A program made the translations under genes and the position numbers. The notes under the pieces are model-generated. The model did not search any database. It was not told the DNA's origin and saw nothing but the letters and a program-made list of their open reading frames with translations. A stretch of 39,973 nucleotides of DNA from an uncultured Eisenbergiella sp. (GTDB lineage Bacteria; Bacillota; Clostridia; Lachnospirales; Lachnospiraceae): contig CANQUI010000018.1 in NCBI GenBank assembly GCA_947626995.1, forward strand, positions 1 to 39,973, in the 5' to 3' direction. Position 1 is the stretch's first letter; each line of letters begins with the position of its first letter. This document shows positions 25,424 to 33,783 of this stretch, in pieces.

Positions 25424-26562
25424 TCATTCAGAGGCAGAGAAAAAAGAAAAGAAGAAAAATCAGACTTCTGATGGCCGGCTCTGACCTGAACACGGTGAAA
25501 GGCGGAATGGTATCCGTTTCACGGAATTATCTTCGGACGAAGCACTGGAAAAGGACAGAGGTTTTCTATGTGGCTACCCACAGGGAAAGCTCCGGGCCGG
25601 TGAAACTCGGGATTTTTGCAGCCGCGTACATTCGGATTCTGATTTGTCTTCTCCGGAAGCGTGCGGATATTGCGCTTCTGAATGTATCGGAGAGAGGAAG
25701 CGTTTATCGGAAAGCGCTGTTGATGAAGCTGTGCCATTTTTTTGGCGTACCGGTCATTTTTCATCATCACGGTGCGGAATTTAATGATTTTTACGGGACT
25801 CTGTCTGAGAAAAAAAAGAAGTATATACAGAAGGTGCTTACTGAGGCAGATCTGAATATTGTGCTTTCCCGTTCCCAGGAGAAGGATATTCTGGAAAAGG
25901 CGCCGAAAGCCCGGGTTCAGTTTCTGTATAATTCCATTGAGACAGAGGAAGAAAATCCATACAGCGGGGATACCTGTTATATCCTTACCATGGGCCGCCT
26001 GGGCGAGAGAAAGGGGACCTATGACCTTCTGGAGGCTTTGCGTGACCTGGATTCCTCTCTGCCGGATTCTGTAAAGGCTGCTCTCTGCGGCGACGGCGAG
26101 ACGGAAGAGGTAAAGGCTCTGGTCGAACAATATGGTCTTAAGCACAGGGTATGCCATGTGGGCTGGACGGATGGAAAGGAAAAAGAAGAGTTTCTGAAGA
26201 AGGCCATGCTTCATGTTCTTCCTTCTTACAGAGAAGTTCTTCCCATGAGTATTCTGGAAACCATGGCAAGGGGAATTCCGAATATCAGCACGAATATTTC
26301 CTCAATACCGGAGGTGATCGAAGACGGAGTCAACGGTTTTCTGATCACGCCGGGAGACACGAGTCTTCTGAAGGAGCGTATCCTGCAGCTGGTATCGGAT
26401 CAGGAGCTGCGCATGGAATTCAGCCGGGAGGCGTACCGGACGATTAAGGAGAAGTTTTCCCTCAGGCAAAACGTAAGTACTATGGAACATATTCTGCTGA
26501 AGGTAATAAAAGAGGCGAAGACCGGCAAAGGGAGAAATGGCGGCCGGAAGGCGCGGCGTTGA
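25420..26562 (+). CDS. GT4-family glycosyltransferase
   Basis: The 380-residue retaining transferase has a basic N-terminus (RQRKKKRRK), the glycine loop NTVKGGMVSVSRNY, the acceptor-side FHHHGAEFNDFYG, LTMGRLGERKGTYDLLEAL at the start of the C-terminal domain and LPSYREVLPMSILETMARGIP with the E-x7-E type signature, ending VIEDGVNGFLITPGD. It would add a sugar to the lipid-linked unit. Coupling with the small coiled-coil gene is unusual and may tether this transferase to a cell site. It is the last gene of the module; a terminator follows 64 bp later. Confidence 0.92.
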   Translation: MIIQRQRKKKRRKIRLLMAGSDLNTVKGGMVSVSRNYLRTKHWKRTEVFYVATHRESSGPVKLGIFAAAYIRILICLLRKRADIALLNVSERGSVYRKALLMKLCHFFGVPVIFHHHGAEFNDFYGTLSEKKKKYIQKVLTEADLNIVLSRSQEKDILEKAPKARVQFLYNSIETEEENPYSGDTCYILTMGRLGERKGTYDLLEALRDLDSSLPDSVKAALCGDGETEEVKALVEQYGLKHRVCHVGWTDGKEKEEFLKKAMLHVLPSYREVLPMSILETMARGIPNISTNISSIPEVIEDGVNGFLITPGDTSLLKERILQLVSDQELRMEFSREAYRTIKEKFSLRQNVSTMEHILLKVIKEAKTGKGRNGGRKARR

Positions 26563-26625
26563 ACATATCGGAGCAGGGGAGCGCTGTTATCAGCAGTCAA
26601 TTTATAAAAAAAGAAATAAAACAGG

Positions 26626-26659
26626 ACCCGCCGAAGGATCAAATTTTCGGTGGGTTTTT
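26626..26659 (+). terminator. Rho-independent terminator of module 1
   Basis: A 10-bp stem (ACCCGCCGAA at 26626-26635 with TTCGGTGGGT at 26646-26655, one G-U pair) is followed by TTTT G. It lies 64 bp after the GT4 stop. A related hairpin occurs at 37462 in the right boundary element. Confidence 0.85.
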
Positions 26660-26730
26660 GTGAATTTTGATGAAAATTCATCCAATTATCTAAATTATTC
26701 GCATAATAATATCAAAAGGCTGAAAATACA

Positions 26731-26773
26731 ACAAAACATTTCGTTGAGTTGCATACTCAACGAAATGTTTTGT
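26731..26773. repeat. Perfect 43-bp palindrome (19-bp arms, 5-nt loop)
   Basis: The arms ACAAAACATTTCGTTGAGT (26731-26749) and its exact complement (26755-26773) surround TGCAT. No T tract follows, so it is not a typical terminator. It contains the left terminal repeat of the 514-bp segment. A decayed version (12 of 14 pairs) lies at 37573-37605 directly upstream of the second AP2 gene. It may be an operator or a transposition end. Confidence 0.9.
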
Positions 26774-27252
26774 TATTCTAGAATGAAATTATATACAAAA
26801 ATAACTTCCATGTCAATATGTTGGATTTCGTTTATCCAATATCCGCAGGCCGCACTCTGGCCGACTTTTATTTTTTTCTGTAAAAACAGTTTTCATTTTC
26901 CCTAATTTGTCATTAAAAGCTGCATGAATGATACATTTCTGCGCATGAAAAGCATCTCCATCTTTGCTTTTCAAAGACCGGCCAGGCTTTTTATGCAAGC
27001 GGTATTTGTATATTTTCAATGTAAAGCAGTCAAATAAGCAGTCAAAAAATCTGCTGCCCCCAGGGACTTCCGATTCCATTAATCTGAATCATGAGAAAGC
27101 GCCGCATTGTCGAATCAGGACTAAAAAAGTCCATCAGGCACACAGTCGGATAATTTAGTCAAATTTAGTCAAAAAGAGTTTATAACCCCATGATATCAAC
27201 AAAAAACCATATTACCACCCCGCTTTTTCATTGATTATGCAACTCAACGAAA
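26739..27252. mobile_element. 514-bp MITE-like segment with perfect 17-bp terminal inverted repeats
   Basis: Left end TTTCGTTGAGTTGCATA (26739-26755) and right end TATGCAACTCAACGAAA (27236-27252) are exact inverted copies. The interior has no credible gene. No clear target-site duplication is visible. The left copy of the element retains the right end (473-489, one mismatch); at 37576-37602 a left end and right end lie together with no interior. This pattern fits insertion or loss of the interior between the ends. Confidence 0.65.
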
Positions 27253-27383
27253 AAATCTAAAAAAGAAACAGTCGTCTTTGACCATTTATGCACAGAAACG
27301 GAGAGTTTCTTAAGAACATCAACGGATGCGGACTCTGGGATAATACCGGCCGTGTGTCCTGAGATGAGGAGAAGGTGAAGGTT

Positions 27384-28079
27384 ATGAATGAGGTTTTGCG
27401 CCAGGAAAAGAAATACCTCCTGTCCCTGGAAGCTGCCGGACGGCTGGCCGGACAGTTTTCCCGTGTCATTGCCCGGGACAGTCACAATGGATCCGGCGGT
27501 TATTCCGTCCGGTCGCTGTATTTTGACAGCATTGAGGACGGAGACTATCAGGATAAAGTGGATGGTCTGGAAATACGGCGAAAAATACGGCTCCGATGTT
27601 ATGATCCCGGCGATTCATTTGCGGTTCTCGAAATGAAGCAGAAGGAAGGAGCGTATCAGAGAAAACGCTCCCTGCGCCTCCCCCGCGCCGATGCGATCGG
27701 TCTGACAGCGGGAGATTATAGAGTGCTTCTTCGATATAATGAACCTTTTGCACTGGAATGCTATGGGCTGATGACCGCATTGCCGTATCGCCCGAAAGCG
27801 ATTGTGGAATATCGCCGCCGTGCCTTTGTGGCAAAAGAGAACAATCTTCGAATTACCTTTGACAGCCGGATCACAGCCACCGAGGCGAGCTTCGATCTGT
27901 TTTCTCCTGGGCTGCTGCAGTATCCTGTACTCGATCCATTTCATGTGATTCTGGAAGTAAAGTATAACGGATTCCTTTTGAGCTATATCAAAAATACGAT
28001 TAATTGCGCGGACCGGTCGGAGCTTTCCATCAGTAAATATTGTCTGGCGCGGAGCGTCGGACTTCATGATTCGTCGTAA
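27384..28079 (+). CDS. VTC-domain (polyphosphate polymerase-like) protein
   Basis: The 231-residue protein matches the VTC domain, whose eukaryotic members make polyphosphate from ATP at a membrane. Typical elements are RQEKKYLLS near the start, YSVRSLYFDSIEDGDYQDKVDGLEIRRKIRLRCY with several basic residues lining the tunnel, VLEMKQKEGAYQRKRSLRL, AIVEYRRRAFV and the C-terminal VILEVKYNGFLLSYIK and SISKYCLA. In bacteria such genes often sit beside DUF4956 and CotH genes, as here. Whether they make polyphosphate is not known. GAGGAGAAGG precedes ATG 27384; GTG 27375 is the alternative start. It opens the second operon. Confidence 0.88.
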   Translation: MNEVLRQEKKYLLSLEAAGRLAGQFSRVIARDSHNGSGGYSVRSLYFDSIEDGDYQDKVDGLEIRRKIRLRCYDPGDSFAVLEMKQKEGAYQRKRSLRLPRADAIGLTAGDYRVLLRYNEPFALECYGLMTALPYRPKAIVEYRRRAFVAKENNLRITFDSRITATEASFDLFSPGLLQYPVLDPFHVILEVKYNGFLLSYIKNTINCADRSELSISKYCLARSVGLHDSS

Positions 28080-28102
28080 CCTCTGTCATTAAAAAAATAA
28101 AA

Positions 28103-28121
28103 GCTGATTCAGTAAATCAGC
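28103..28121 (+). promoter_or_regulatory. Small intercistronic stem-loop
   Basis: A perfect 7-bp stem (GCTGATT/AATCAGC, loop CAGTA) lies in the 64-bp gap before the DUF4956 gene, 10 nt before its AGGAGG site. It has no T tract, so it may affect mRNA stability or processing more than termination. Confidence 0.4.
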
Positions 28122-28143
28122 GGATTTCAAGGAGGAACAGTCT

Positions 28144-28821
28144 ATGAGGAACAAACTGCTGGAGCTGCTGGAGCCGTCCGGGAACCTGGAGCTGGAAGCG
28201 ATTATGATGCGTATGATTTCCGCATCGATCATAGCCTGCGTGATTTACTTTTCCTACTGGTGTTCTCATGCAGGAGGCATTTACAGCAAAAAGTTTAACA
28301 TTACACTGGTGACGATGACGCTGGTGACGACCATGGTCATGATTGTTATCGGAAACAACCTAGCCTTGTCCCTGGGTATGGTAGGCGCGTTGTCGATTAT
28401 CCGGTTCCGGACAGCTATTAAGGATTCCCGGGATGCGGTTTACATTTTCTGGGCCCTTGTGGTGGGTATTTGCTGCGGGGCGGGAGATTATCAGGTTGCG
28501 TCTGTGGGCACCATATTTGTAATGGCTGCTCTGCTGGTGTTTGGAAGGATTAAAAACGATAACCGGGTACTGCTGGTGATTCGAACATCCCGTTCTAACG
28601 AAGAACGTCTGGAGGCACTGCTGTTCCAGCGCTTTGCGCGGAAAGCATCTTTGCGTGTAAAAAACTCCACGGAAAACAGCGTAGAGTTTATTTACGAGGT
28701 GAGCCGCCGTATTCTGGATCGGGACAACCGGAATGCGCAAAGCCTTACGGATGCCGTATATTCCCTGGGAAATATTGAATATTTTAATGTGGTTGCACAA
28801 AACGACGACATAGGAAGCTGA
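28144..28821 (+). CDS. DUF4956 membrane protein
   Basis: The 225-residue protein has about four hydrophobic segments in its first 140 residues (SIIACVIYFSYW, NITLVTMTLVTTMVMIVIG, the segment after RDAVYIFWALVVGICCGAG, and TIFVMAALLVFG) and the DUF4956 core LSLGMVGALSIIRFRTAIKDSRDAVYIFW. A cytoplasmic domain of about 80 residues follows. It is known mainly from its link to VTC and CotH genes; its function is unknown. A strong AAGGAGGAACAG site precedes the start. It may form a membrane platform or channel with the VTC protein, which is inference. Confidence 0.9.
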   Translation: MRNKLLELLEPSGNLELEAIMMRMISASIIACVIYFSYWCSHAGGIYSKKFNITLVTMTLVTTMVMIVIGNNLALSLGMVGALSIIRFRTAIKDSRDAVYIFWALVVGICCGAGDYQVASVGTIFVMAALLVFGRIKNDNRVLLVIRTSRSNEERLEALLFQRFARKASLRVKNSTENSVEFIYEVSRRILDRDNRNAQSLTDAVYSLGNIEYFNVVAQNDDIGS

Positions 28822-28833
28822 CGGTGAACGGTT

Positions 28834-30312
28834 ATGAGATACAGATTTTGTTGCATGACAGCGATCCTTCTTCTTCTGATTACGATACCGGTTCTGGCCG
28901 CATGGAACGTGAAAAAGGAGGAGGTTCGGTATCATCAGCATCTTGAGGAGCCGGGCTATACACCCTGTACGGAGCACAGAGATGATGTGTTCTGCACCCA
29001 TCTGCCCATTGTGCTGGTTAATACAGACGGACGGGAGATTCCGGGGGCGCTGACAGGGGAGACCGACCGGTTTGGCGAAGCTCTTTATACACAAACGGCA
29101 GACGGAATGGATTATCTTAAGGGATCTGTAACTGTGATTGATAACGCGGAGGTCAACAATCATCTTTCGGATGCTCCGGATTTTACGATGGAAAGTCTGA
29201 TCAGAATCCGCGGACATGCTTCGAGGAAGTTTGAAAAAAGTCCTTATCTGCTGAAATTCGTGGATGATAAAGGAATGGACAGGGAAATGGAAGTTATGGG
29301 AATGGATGCCCATCATGAATGGGCGCTTTACGGCCCATATCTTGATAAATCTCTGGTCCGGAATTATATGTGCTGCAATCTTGCGGGAAGTATCATGGAT
29401 TACGCTCCCAATGTCCGCTGGTGCGAGGTGTTTCTGAATGGAGAATATCGCGGACTGTACCTTATGATGGAAACCATTACAAACGGGAAGACCGGCCGCC
29501 TTAATCTGAACGAAGACTATAAGGGAACGGAAATGGAAGGGTATCTTCTCAGAATTGACCGGCCCACAGAGACGGACCTGGAGACCACGAGGGATATCTA
29601 TTCTTTTACAGAGAGGACTAACATGCCTCTGGAAGATGTGGCTGTTCGGTATCCGGGAAAAAGCAGGCTCACACCGGAGCTGGCACATTCCATTGAAATG
29701 GATTTTGCCCGATTTGAAAAAGCGCTGTATTCTTATGACTACGATACCGAACTCTATGGGTACTGGAACTGGGTGGATGTTGATAATTTTGCAGATTACT
29801 ACGTCATCAATGAATTTACGCGCAATGTAGACGCAGGAATATTCTCAACCTACCTGTATAAAGAAGTGGGAGAAAAATATAAGCTTTGCGTATGGGATTT
29901 CAATAATGCGTTTGACAATTATATTGAGAGGGAATTTGATGAGACAGGTCTGACGATATATGAAAAAGTTTTTTTTAACATGATGACGAGAGATGAGGAT
30001 TTTTGCGAAAAAATTATTGACAGATATCATGAACTCAGAGAATCCTATCTTAGCGACGAGTATCTGTTTGATTATATTGATGAAACCATACAGTGGCTGG
30101 GACCGGCAGCAGAGCGGAATTGTCTTCGCTGGGCTTCTGCATATACCGACTATGCTCCGCTGACACCGGCCAGACGGAATGTACACAGCCTGGATGAGGC
30201 GATTGCTCAGCTGAAGACATGGATACATCGGCGGGGAGAATGGCTGGACAAGAATATTGATGCGCTTCGCGCGGTTGCTCATCCGTCCCGGAACAAGGAA
30301 TATAATCACTGA
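28834..30312 (+). CDS. CotH-family secreted kinase-like protein
   Basis: The 492-residue protein has an N-terminal signal or anchor (about residues 5-22) and a CotH domain: SLIRIRGHASRKFEKSPYLLKF, HHEWALYGPYLDKSLVRNYM, EVFLNGEYRGLYLMMETI, GYLLRIDR and KLCVWDFNNAFDNY with the catalytic-type Asp. Spore CotH is an atypical protein kinase that phosphorylates coat proteins; secreted CotH proteins outside spores are known from genomes only. Here it lies between a DUF4956 gene and a glycosidase-like gene, so it may phosphorylate the machinery or the product outside the membrane. The start has only a weak site. Confidence 0.88.
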   Translation: MRYRFCCMTAILLLLITIPVLAAWNVKKEEVRYHQHLEEPGYTPCTEHRDDVFCTHLPIVLVNTDGREIPGALTGETDRFGEALYTQTADGMDYLKGSVTVIDNAEVNNHLSDAPDFTMESLIRIRGHASRKFEKSPYLLKFVDDKGMDREMEVMGMDAHHEWALYGPYLDKSLVRNYMCCNLAGSIMDYAPNVRWCEVFLNGEYRGLYLMMETITNGKTGRLNLNEDYKGTEMEGYLLRIDRPTETDLETTRDIYSFTERTNMPLEDVAVRYPGKSRLTPELAHSIEMDFARFEKALYSYDYDTELYGYWNWVDVDNFADYYVINEFTRNVDAGIFSTYLYKEVGEKYKLCVWDFNNAFDNYIEREFDETGLTIYEKVFFNMMTRDEDFCEKIIDRYHELRESYLSDEYLFDYIDETIQWLGPAAERNCLRWASAYTDYAPLTPARRNVHSLDEAIAQLKTWIHRRGEWLDKNIDALRAVAHPSRNKEYNH

Positions 30313-30340
30313 TCAGATACAGGAACAGGGAAGTCTACAG

Positions 30341-32656
30341 GTGAAAAAATTTATTATTGCTGTCAGCATCCTTGTGGCGCTGGCATTTACAGGTTACAAC
30401 ATTTATTATCGGGCAGGTATTTATATTCAGATAGGGAAACCGGAAGCCACGGACGTCTGGATCCGGACTGACGGACAGGAATTCAGGATCCGGCAGGCAG
30501 ACGGTTCATTTGTCCCTTTTGAAATACGCGGTGTAGATTTGGGAAGCGGATATCCCGGCGAATGGGCAGTGGATTATGCCATCGATAAAGAAACCTATCT
30601 TCGCTGGTTTGAATATATTCAGGAGCTGGGTGCCAATACGATCCGCATTTATACCATTCATCACTCGGAGTTTTATGATGCGTTCTATGAATATAACACA
30701 AAAAGAGAAGATGCCGGAGAGGAACCGCTGTATCTGATCAACGGAGTCTGGGTGAATGATTACGTGTATAATTCTCACAACAGCGCTTATGATGAAGATT
30801 TTCTGGATACATTCTTAAACGACTGTCGGACGCTGGTGGACGTGCTTCATGGTGAGAAAAAGCTTTCTCTTGGATATCAGGGAGTGGGCAGCGGAACCTA
30901 CCGTCACGATGTATCCCGCTGGGTGCTGGGATATATTCTCGGTGTGGAATGGGAAAGCAGTCTGGTTGCCTACACGAATCAGGTCAATGAAGACCGGAAA
31001 AGCTTTTCAGGGAAGTATCTCCATACGTCAGAGGATGCCTCGCCCTTTGAGGCCATGCTGGCACAGGTCGGCGATAAGCTGATCGAGTACGAGACAAAGA
31101 AATATCATCAGCAGAGACTGCTGGCATTTTCAAACTGGCCGAATACAGATCCGTTTTCTTATCCGCTGGTGGTTGTTTATTCCCGTTCAAAGTGTACCTG
31201 CGTGGATGTGGAAAAGATTCTGCCCGGTGAGGAATATGCTTCCGGGATGTTTGCCTCCTACCACGTTTATCCTTATTTTCCGGATTATCTGGATATCATT
31301 CTTGACGGGAATGCATTGTCTGAGGAAGAAATTCTTCTTCATTATGGAATACTGCAAAAGGAAGTGCTGGAATACCGCATGTCTCTTCTGAATGCGCCGT
31401 CTGTTCTGGACTACGTCGGCGAAGAGGATTATTACGACGAACAAAATCGTCGGAATACCTATCGCGCCTATCTGACGGCACTTGTAAATTATCATACAAT
31501 TCCGGTTGTGATCTCAGAATACGGCGTTACAACGGGACGCGGAATGGCGCGGAAGGACGAAAATACAGGAAGAAATCAGGGTTACATGACGGAAGAGGAG
31601 CAGGGTGCGGCTCTGATTGACTGTTATAAGGATATCCAGGCTGCGGGCTGCGCAGGATCCTGTCTGTTTTCATGGCATGATGAATGGTTCAAACGAACGT
31701 GGAATACACTCTATGCCATTGACCGGGACAAGAATGCGTATTGGAGCGACTATCAGACTAATGAACAGTTCTTCGGCCTTCTGACCTTCGATCCTGGCCG
31801 GGAGAAGAGCATCTGTTATGTGGACGGAAACGTGAAGGAATGGACGAAAGAGGATGAGGTTCTGTCCTGCGGAGAGGCTCAGCTGTCCATGAAGTATGAT
31901 GAGAAGTTCCTGTATTTTCTTGTGAAACAATCGGATTTCCATCCGGAGGAGGATATCCTTTATATTCCCATTGACACGAATCCGAAGACGGGAAGTACCT
32001 ATGCTGAAGGATATGATGTTTCCTTTGAGAATATGGCGGATTTTCTTCTGGTCATTGACGGCCGGGAGAACAGCCGGCTGCTGGTACAGGAACGGTATGA
32101 GGTATTGATGTCTACTTATCATAAAGAATATTACGGGATTAATCCTTATTATGAGGAAAATACTCCGAAACTTCACAGCCCTGTTTTTAAAAAGATATAT
32201 ATGGCGCTGAATACCGTTCAGCTGCTGCCGCAGCTGTCGGAGGAAGAGAATATTCCTACAGGAGTGTCCTATGAAACGGGAAAGCTGCGCTATGGAAATG
32301 CAAATCCGGATGCGCCGGACTTTGATTCCCTTGCGGATTTTATTTTCTCGGGAGATTATGTGGAAATCCGTATTCCCTGGCAGCTCCTGAACTTTTCTAA
32401 TCCCTCCGAAATGATGATCCACGACGACTATTACGAATGCTATGGAATTGAAGATCTGAAAATTGACAAGCTGTACGTCGGAATTGCTTCCAGTGACAAC
32501 ACGGATCACCGTGTTCCGATGACCGCATTTAGACTGGAAGGCTGGGGTAAACATCCCACTTTTCATGAACGTCTGAAGCGTTCTTACTTTATGCTGCAGG
32601 AATACTGGCGTGAACTGGATCGGACGGTATCCCTGGTGAGGGAGGCATCGCCATGA
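30341..32656 (+). CDS. Membrane-anchored glycosidase-like protein with C-terminal CBM9/DOMON-like domain
   Basis: The 771-residue protein has an N-terminal anchor (about residues 3-20), then a TIM-barrel region like clan GH-A enzymes. GANTIRIYTIHHSEFY is the strand 3 type motif, YILGVEWESSL may hold the acid/base Glu, and VVISEYGVTTGRG would hold the nucleophile Glu; GSCLFSWHDEWFKRTW follows as the usual strand 8 aromatic motif. Residues about 500-770 look like a CBM9/DOMON beta-sandwich (CYVDGNVKEWTKED, KYDEKFLYFLVKQ, YIPIDTNPKTGS). It may trim or reshape the polymer made by the GT2 synthase downstream. GTG 30341 gives the anchor at the very start; upstream frame overlaps the CotH gene. The exact GH family cannot be given. 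Confidence 0.75.
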   Translation: MKKFIIAVSILVALAFTGYNIYYRAGIYIQIGKPEATDVWIRTDGQEFRIRQADGSFVPFEIRGVDLGSGYPGEWAVDYAIDKETYLRWFEYIQELGANTIRIYTIHHSEFYDAFYEYNTKREDAGEEPLYLINGVWVNDYVYNSHNSAYDEDFLDTFLNDCRTLVDVLHGEKKLSLGYQGVGSGTYRHDVSRWVLGYILGVEWESSLVAYTNQVNEDRKSFSGKYLHTSEDASPFEAMLAQVGDKLIEYETKKYHQQRLLAFSNWPNTDPFSYPLVVVYSRSKCTCVDVEKILPGEEYASGMFASYHVYPYFPDYLDIILDGNALSEEEILLHYGILQKEVLEYRMSLLNAPSVLDYVGEEDYYDEQNRRNTYRAYLTALVNYHTIPVVISEYGVTTGRGMARKDENTGRNQGYMTEEEQGAALIDCYKDIQAAGCAGSCLFSWHDEWFKRTWNTLYAIDRDKNAYWSDYQTNEQFFGLLTFDPGREKSICYVDGNVKEWTKEDEVLSCGEAQLSMKYDEKFLYFLVKQSDFHPEEDILYIPIDTNPKTGSTYAEGYDVSFENMADFLLVIDGRENSRLLVQERYEVLMSTYHKEYYGINPYYEENTPKLHSPVFKKIYMALNTVQLLPQLSEEENIPTGVSYETGKLRYGNANPDAPDFDSLADFIFSGDYVEIRIPWQLLNFSNPSEMMIHDDYYECYGIEDLKIDKLYVGIASSDNTDHRVPMTAFRLEGWGKHPTFHERLKRSYFMLQEYWRELDRTVSLVREASP

Positions 32657-33783
32657 GCGGAGGCGAAACAATTCTCTACGCATATGGCGCGGTATGCGTT
32701 TGTATGATTTTGTTCAACGTTGTGTACAACCTGATACGAAATCGGCGCGACCGCCGCATCGGCCAGCGAAGCGCCAGGCTGCAGGAAGACGCTGTCAGAC
32801 AGCTGGATCGTCTGGAAGATGGAGGCTGGTTTGAGAATGGTTATATGAACCGGCTGATAAAAAAGCTGAAAAAAGTGGACTGGCTCATTGCTTTTGATCG
32901 CATGCTGGACGATCCGTCCGTTCAGGAGCATCCTTCTTTTGAGCTTTATGAGAGAACTGTGCTGGAGCGTATCCTTGTCCTTGCGGATGAGTACAGCCGC
33001 CGGCAGGATATGGAGGCGGCCTATTATGCCTTTTTTCTTTCTGGCTGCAGCGTGCTCCGCCAGATGGATACCACGGCGGTACAGGAGTGCCTGACTGGCT
33101 ATATGAAGCTCCCTAATGTCTATTGCCGGGTAAACGCTCTGCAGGCACTGTACAGCTTCGGCAGTCGGGAATCCATTGTCGGAGCGCTGGAAACACTGGA
33201 CCGTATGGAAGGAACTGTCCATGAGAAGATCATCACTGACGGTCTGCTTTCTTATTGGGGCAGCCATGAGGAGCTGATCCAGCTTTTCTGGGAACGATAC
33301 GATCATTTTTCAGACAGACTGAAGCATCCGATACTGAACTATATCCGCTATCGGACCGGCAGCTGTAAGGACAGGATGTTTGAAATCCTGGCGGATGAGA
33401 AAGAGGATAAGGAACTGCGGCTTGCGGCAATGCGTTATTTTGGCAAATATCCCTGGAAACCTGCCCATGAGCTCCTCTGTACGTTTGTCAGGGAAAACGA
33501 TCCTGTGGACTGGGAGTATTCCGCTGTTGCCGCTGCCTGTCTGGCAGCTTATCCCGGCGGGAAGACGGTTGACGTGCTGATGGATGCTTTGTACAGCACC
33601 AACTGGTATGTCCGGAATAATGCCTCCGCCAGTCTGGATGCCTTTCACCTGGATTATCGGGAACTGGGCAGGGTAGTAGACGGACGGGACCGGTATGCGC
33701 GAGAAATGATGATGTACCGTCTGGATGCCAGAGCGCTGGACGAGGAAAAGAAAAAAACAGGACAGGGGGAGGCAGTGTCATGA
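32653..33783 (+). CDS. Membrane-anchored HEAT-repeat protein
   Basis: The 376-residue protein has one N-terminal membrane segment (about residues 7-27), a basic stretch (RNRRDRR), then paired helices in HEAT-like units, clearest at 125-160 (PNVYCRVNALQALYSFGSRESIVGAL), 255-285 (ELRLAAMRYFGKYPWKPAHELL) and 305-335 (AAACLAAYPGGKTVDVLMDALYSTNWYVRNNASASLDAF). These repeats serve as protein scaffolds. It overlaps both neighbours by ATGA, which suggests fixed stoichiometry with the glycosidase-like protein and the GT2 synthase. It likely holds the synthase complex together. Confidence 0.82.
   Translation: MSGGETILYAYGAVCVCMILFNVVYNLIRNRRDRRIGQRSARLQEDAVRQLDRLEDGGWFENGYMNRLIKKLKKVDWLIAFDRMLDDPSVQEHPSFELYERTVLERILVLADEYSRRQDMEAAYYAFFLSGCSVLRQMDTTAVQECLTGYMKLPNVYCRVNALQALYSFGSRESIVGALETLDRMEGTVHEKIITDGLLSYWGSHEELIQLFWERYDHFSDRLKHPILNYIRYRTGSCKDRMFEILADEKEDKELRLAAMRYFGKYPWKPAHELLCTFVRENDPVDWEYSAVAAACLAAYPGGKTVDVLMDALYSTNWYVRNNASASLDAFHLDYRELGRVVDGRDRYAREMMMYRLDARALDEEKKKTGQGEAVS

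Larger units (their letters stand above)
26574..27252 (+). repeat. Polysaccharide boundary element, middle (fullest) copy
   Basis: This gene-free stretch holds, in order, a segment homologous to 37400-37605 (AGCGCTGTTAT, ATCAGCAGTCAATTTATAAA, the terminator hairpin, the palindrome) and a segment homologous to 66-489. It therefore joins the parts kept separately by the left and right copies. AGTCAAA occurs four times or so, at 27029-27046 and 27159-27171. The AP2 gene that follows the other two copies is absent here; the VTC gene follows instead. The remaining bases to 27383 show nothing else. Short open frames here are not conserved. Confidence 0.8.

Noticed and set aside
26537-26905. 122-codon frame after the module 1 terminator
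   Set aside because: It crosses a terminator and the 43-bp palindrome and is not kept in the right boundary copy.
27278-27306. TTGACC at 27278 as a promoter for the VTC operon
   Set aside because: No acceptable -10 box lies 15-19 bp downstream.
28360-29688. Long minus-strand open frame (442 codons) opposite the DUF4956 and CotH genes
   Set aside because: Both opposite-strand genes have clear family motifs; this frame matches nothing and spans two genes.
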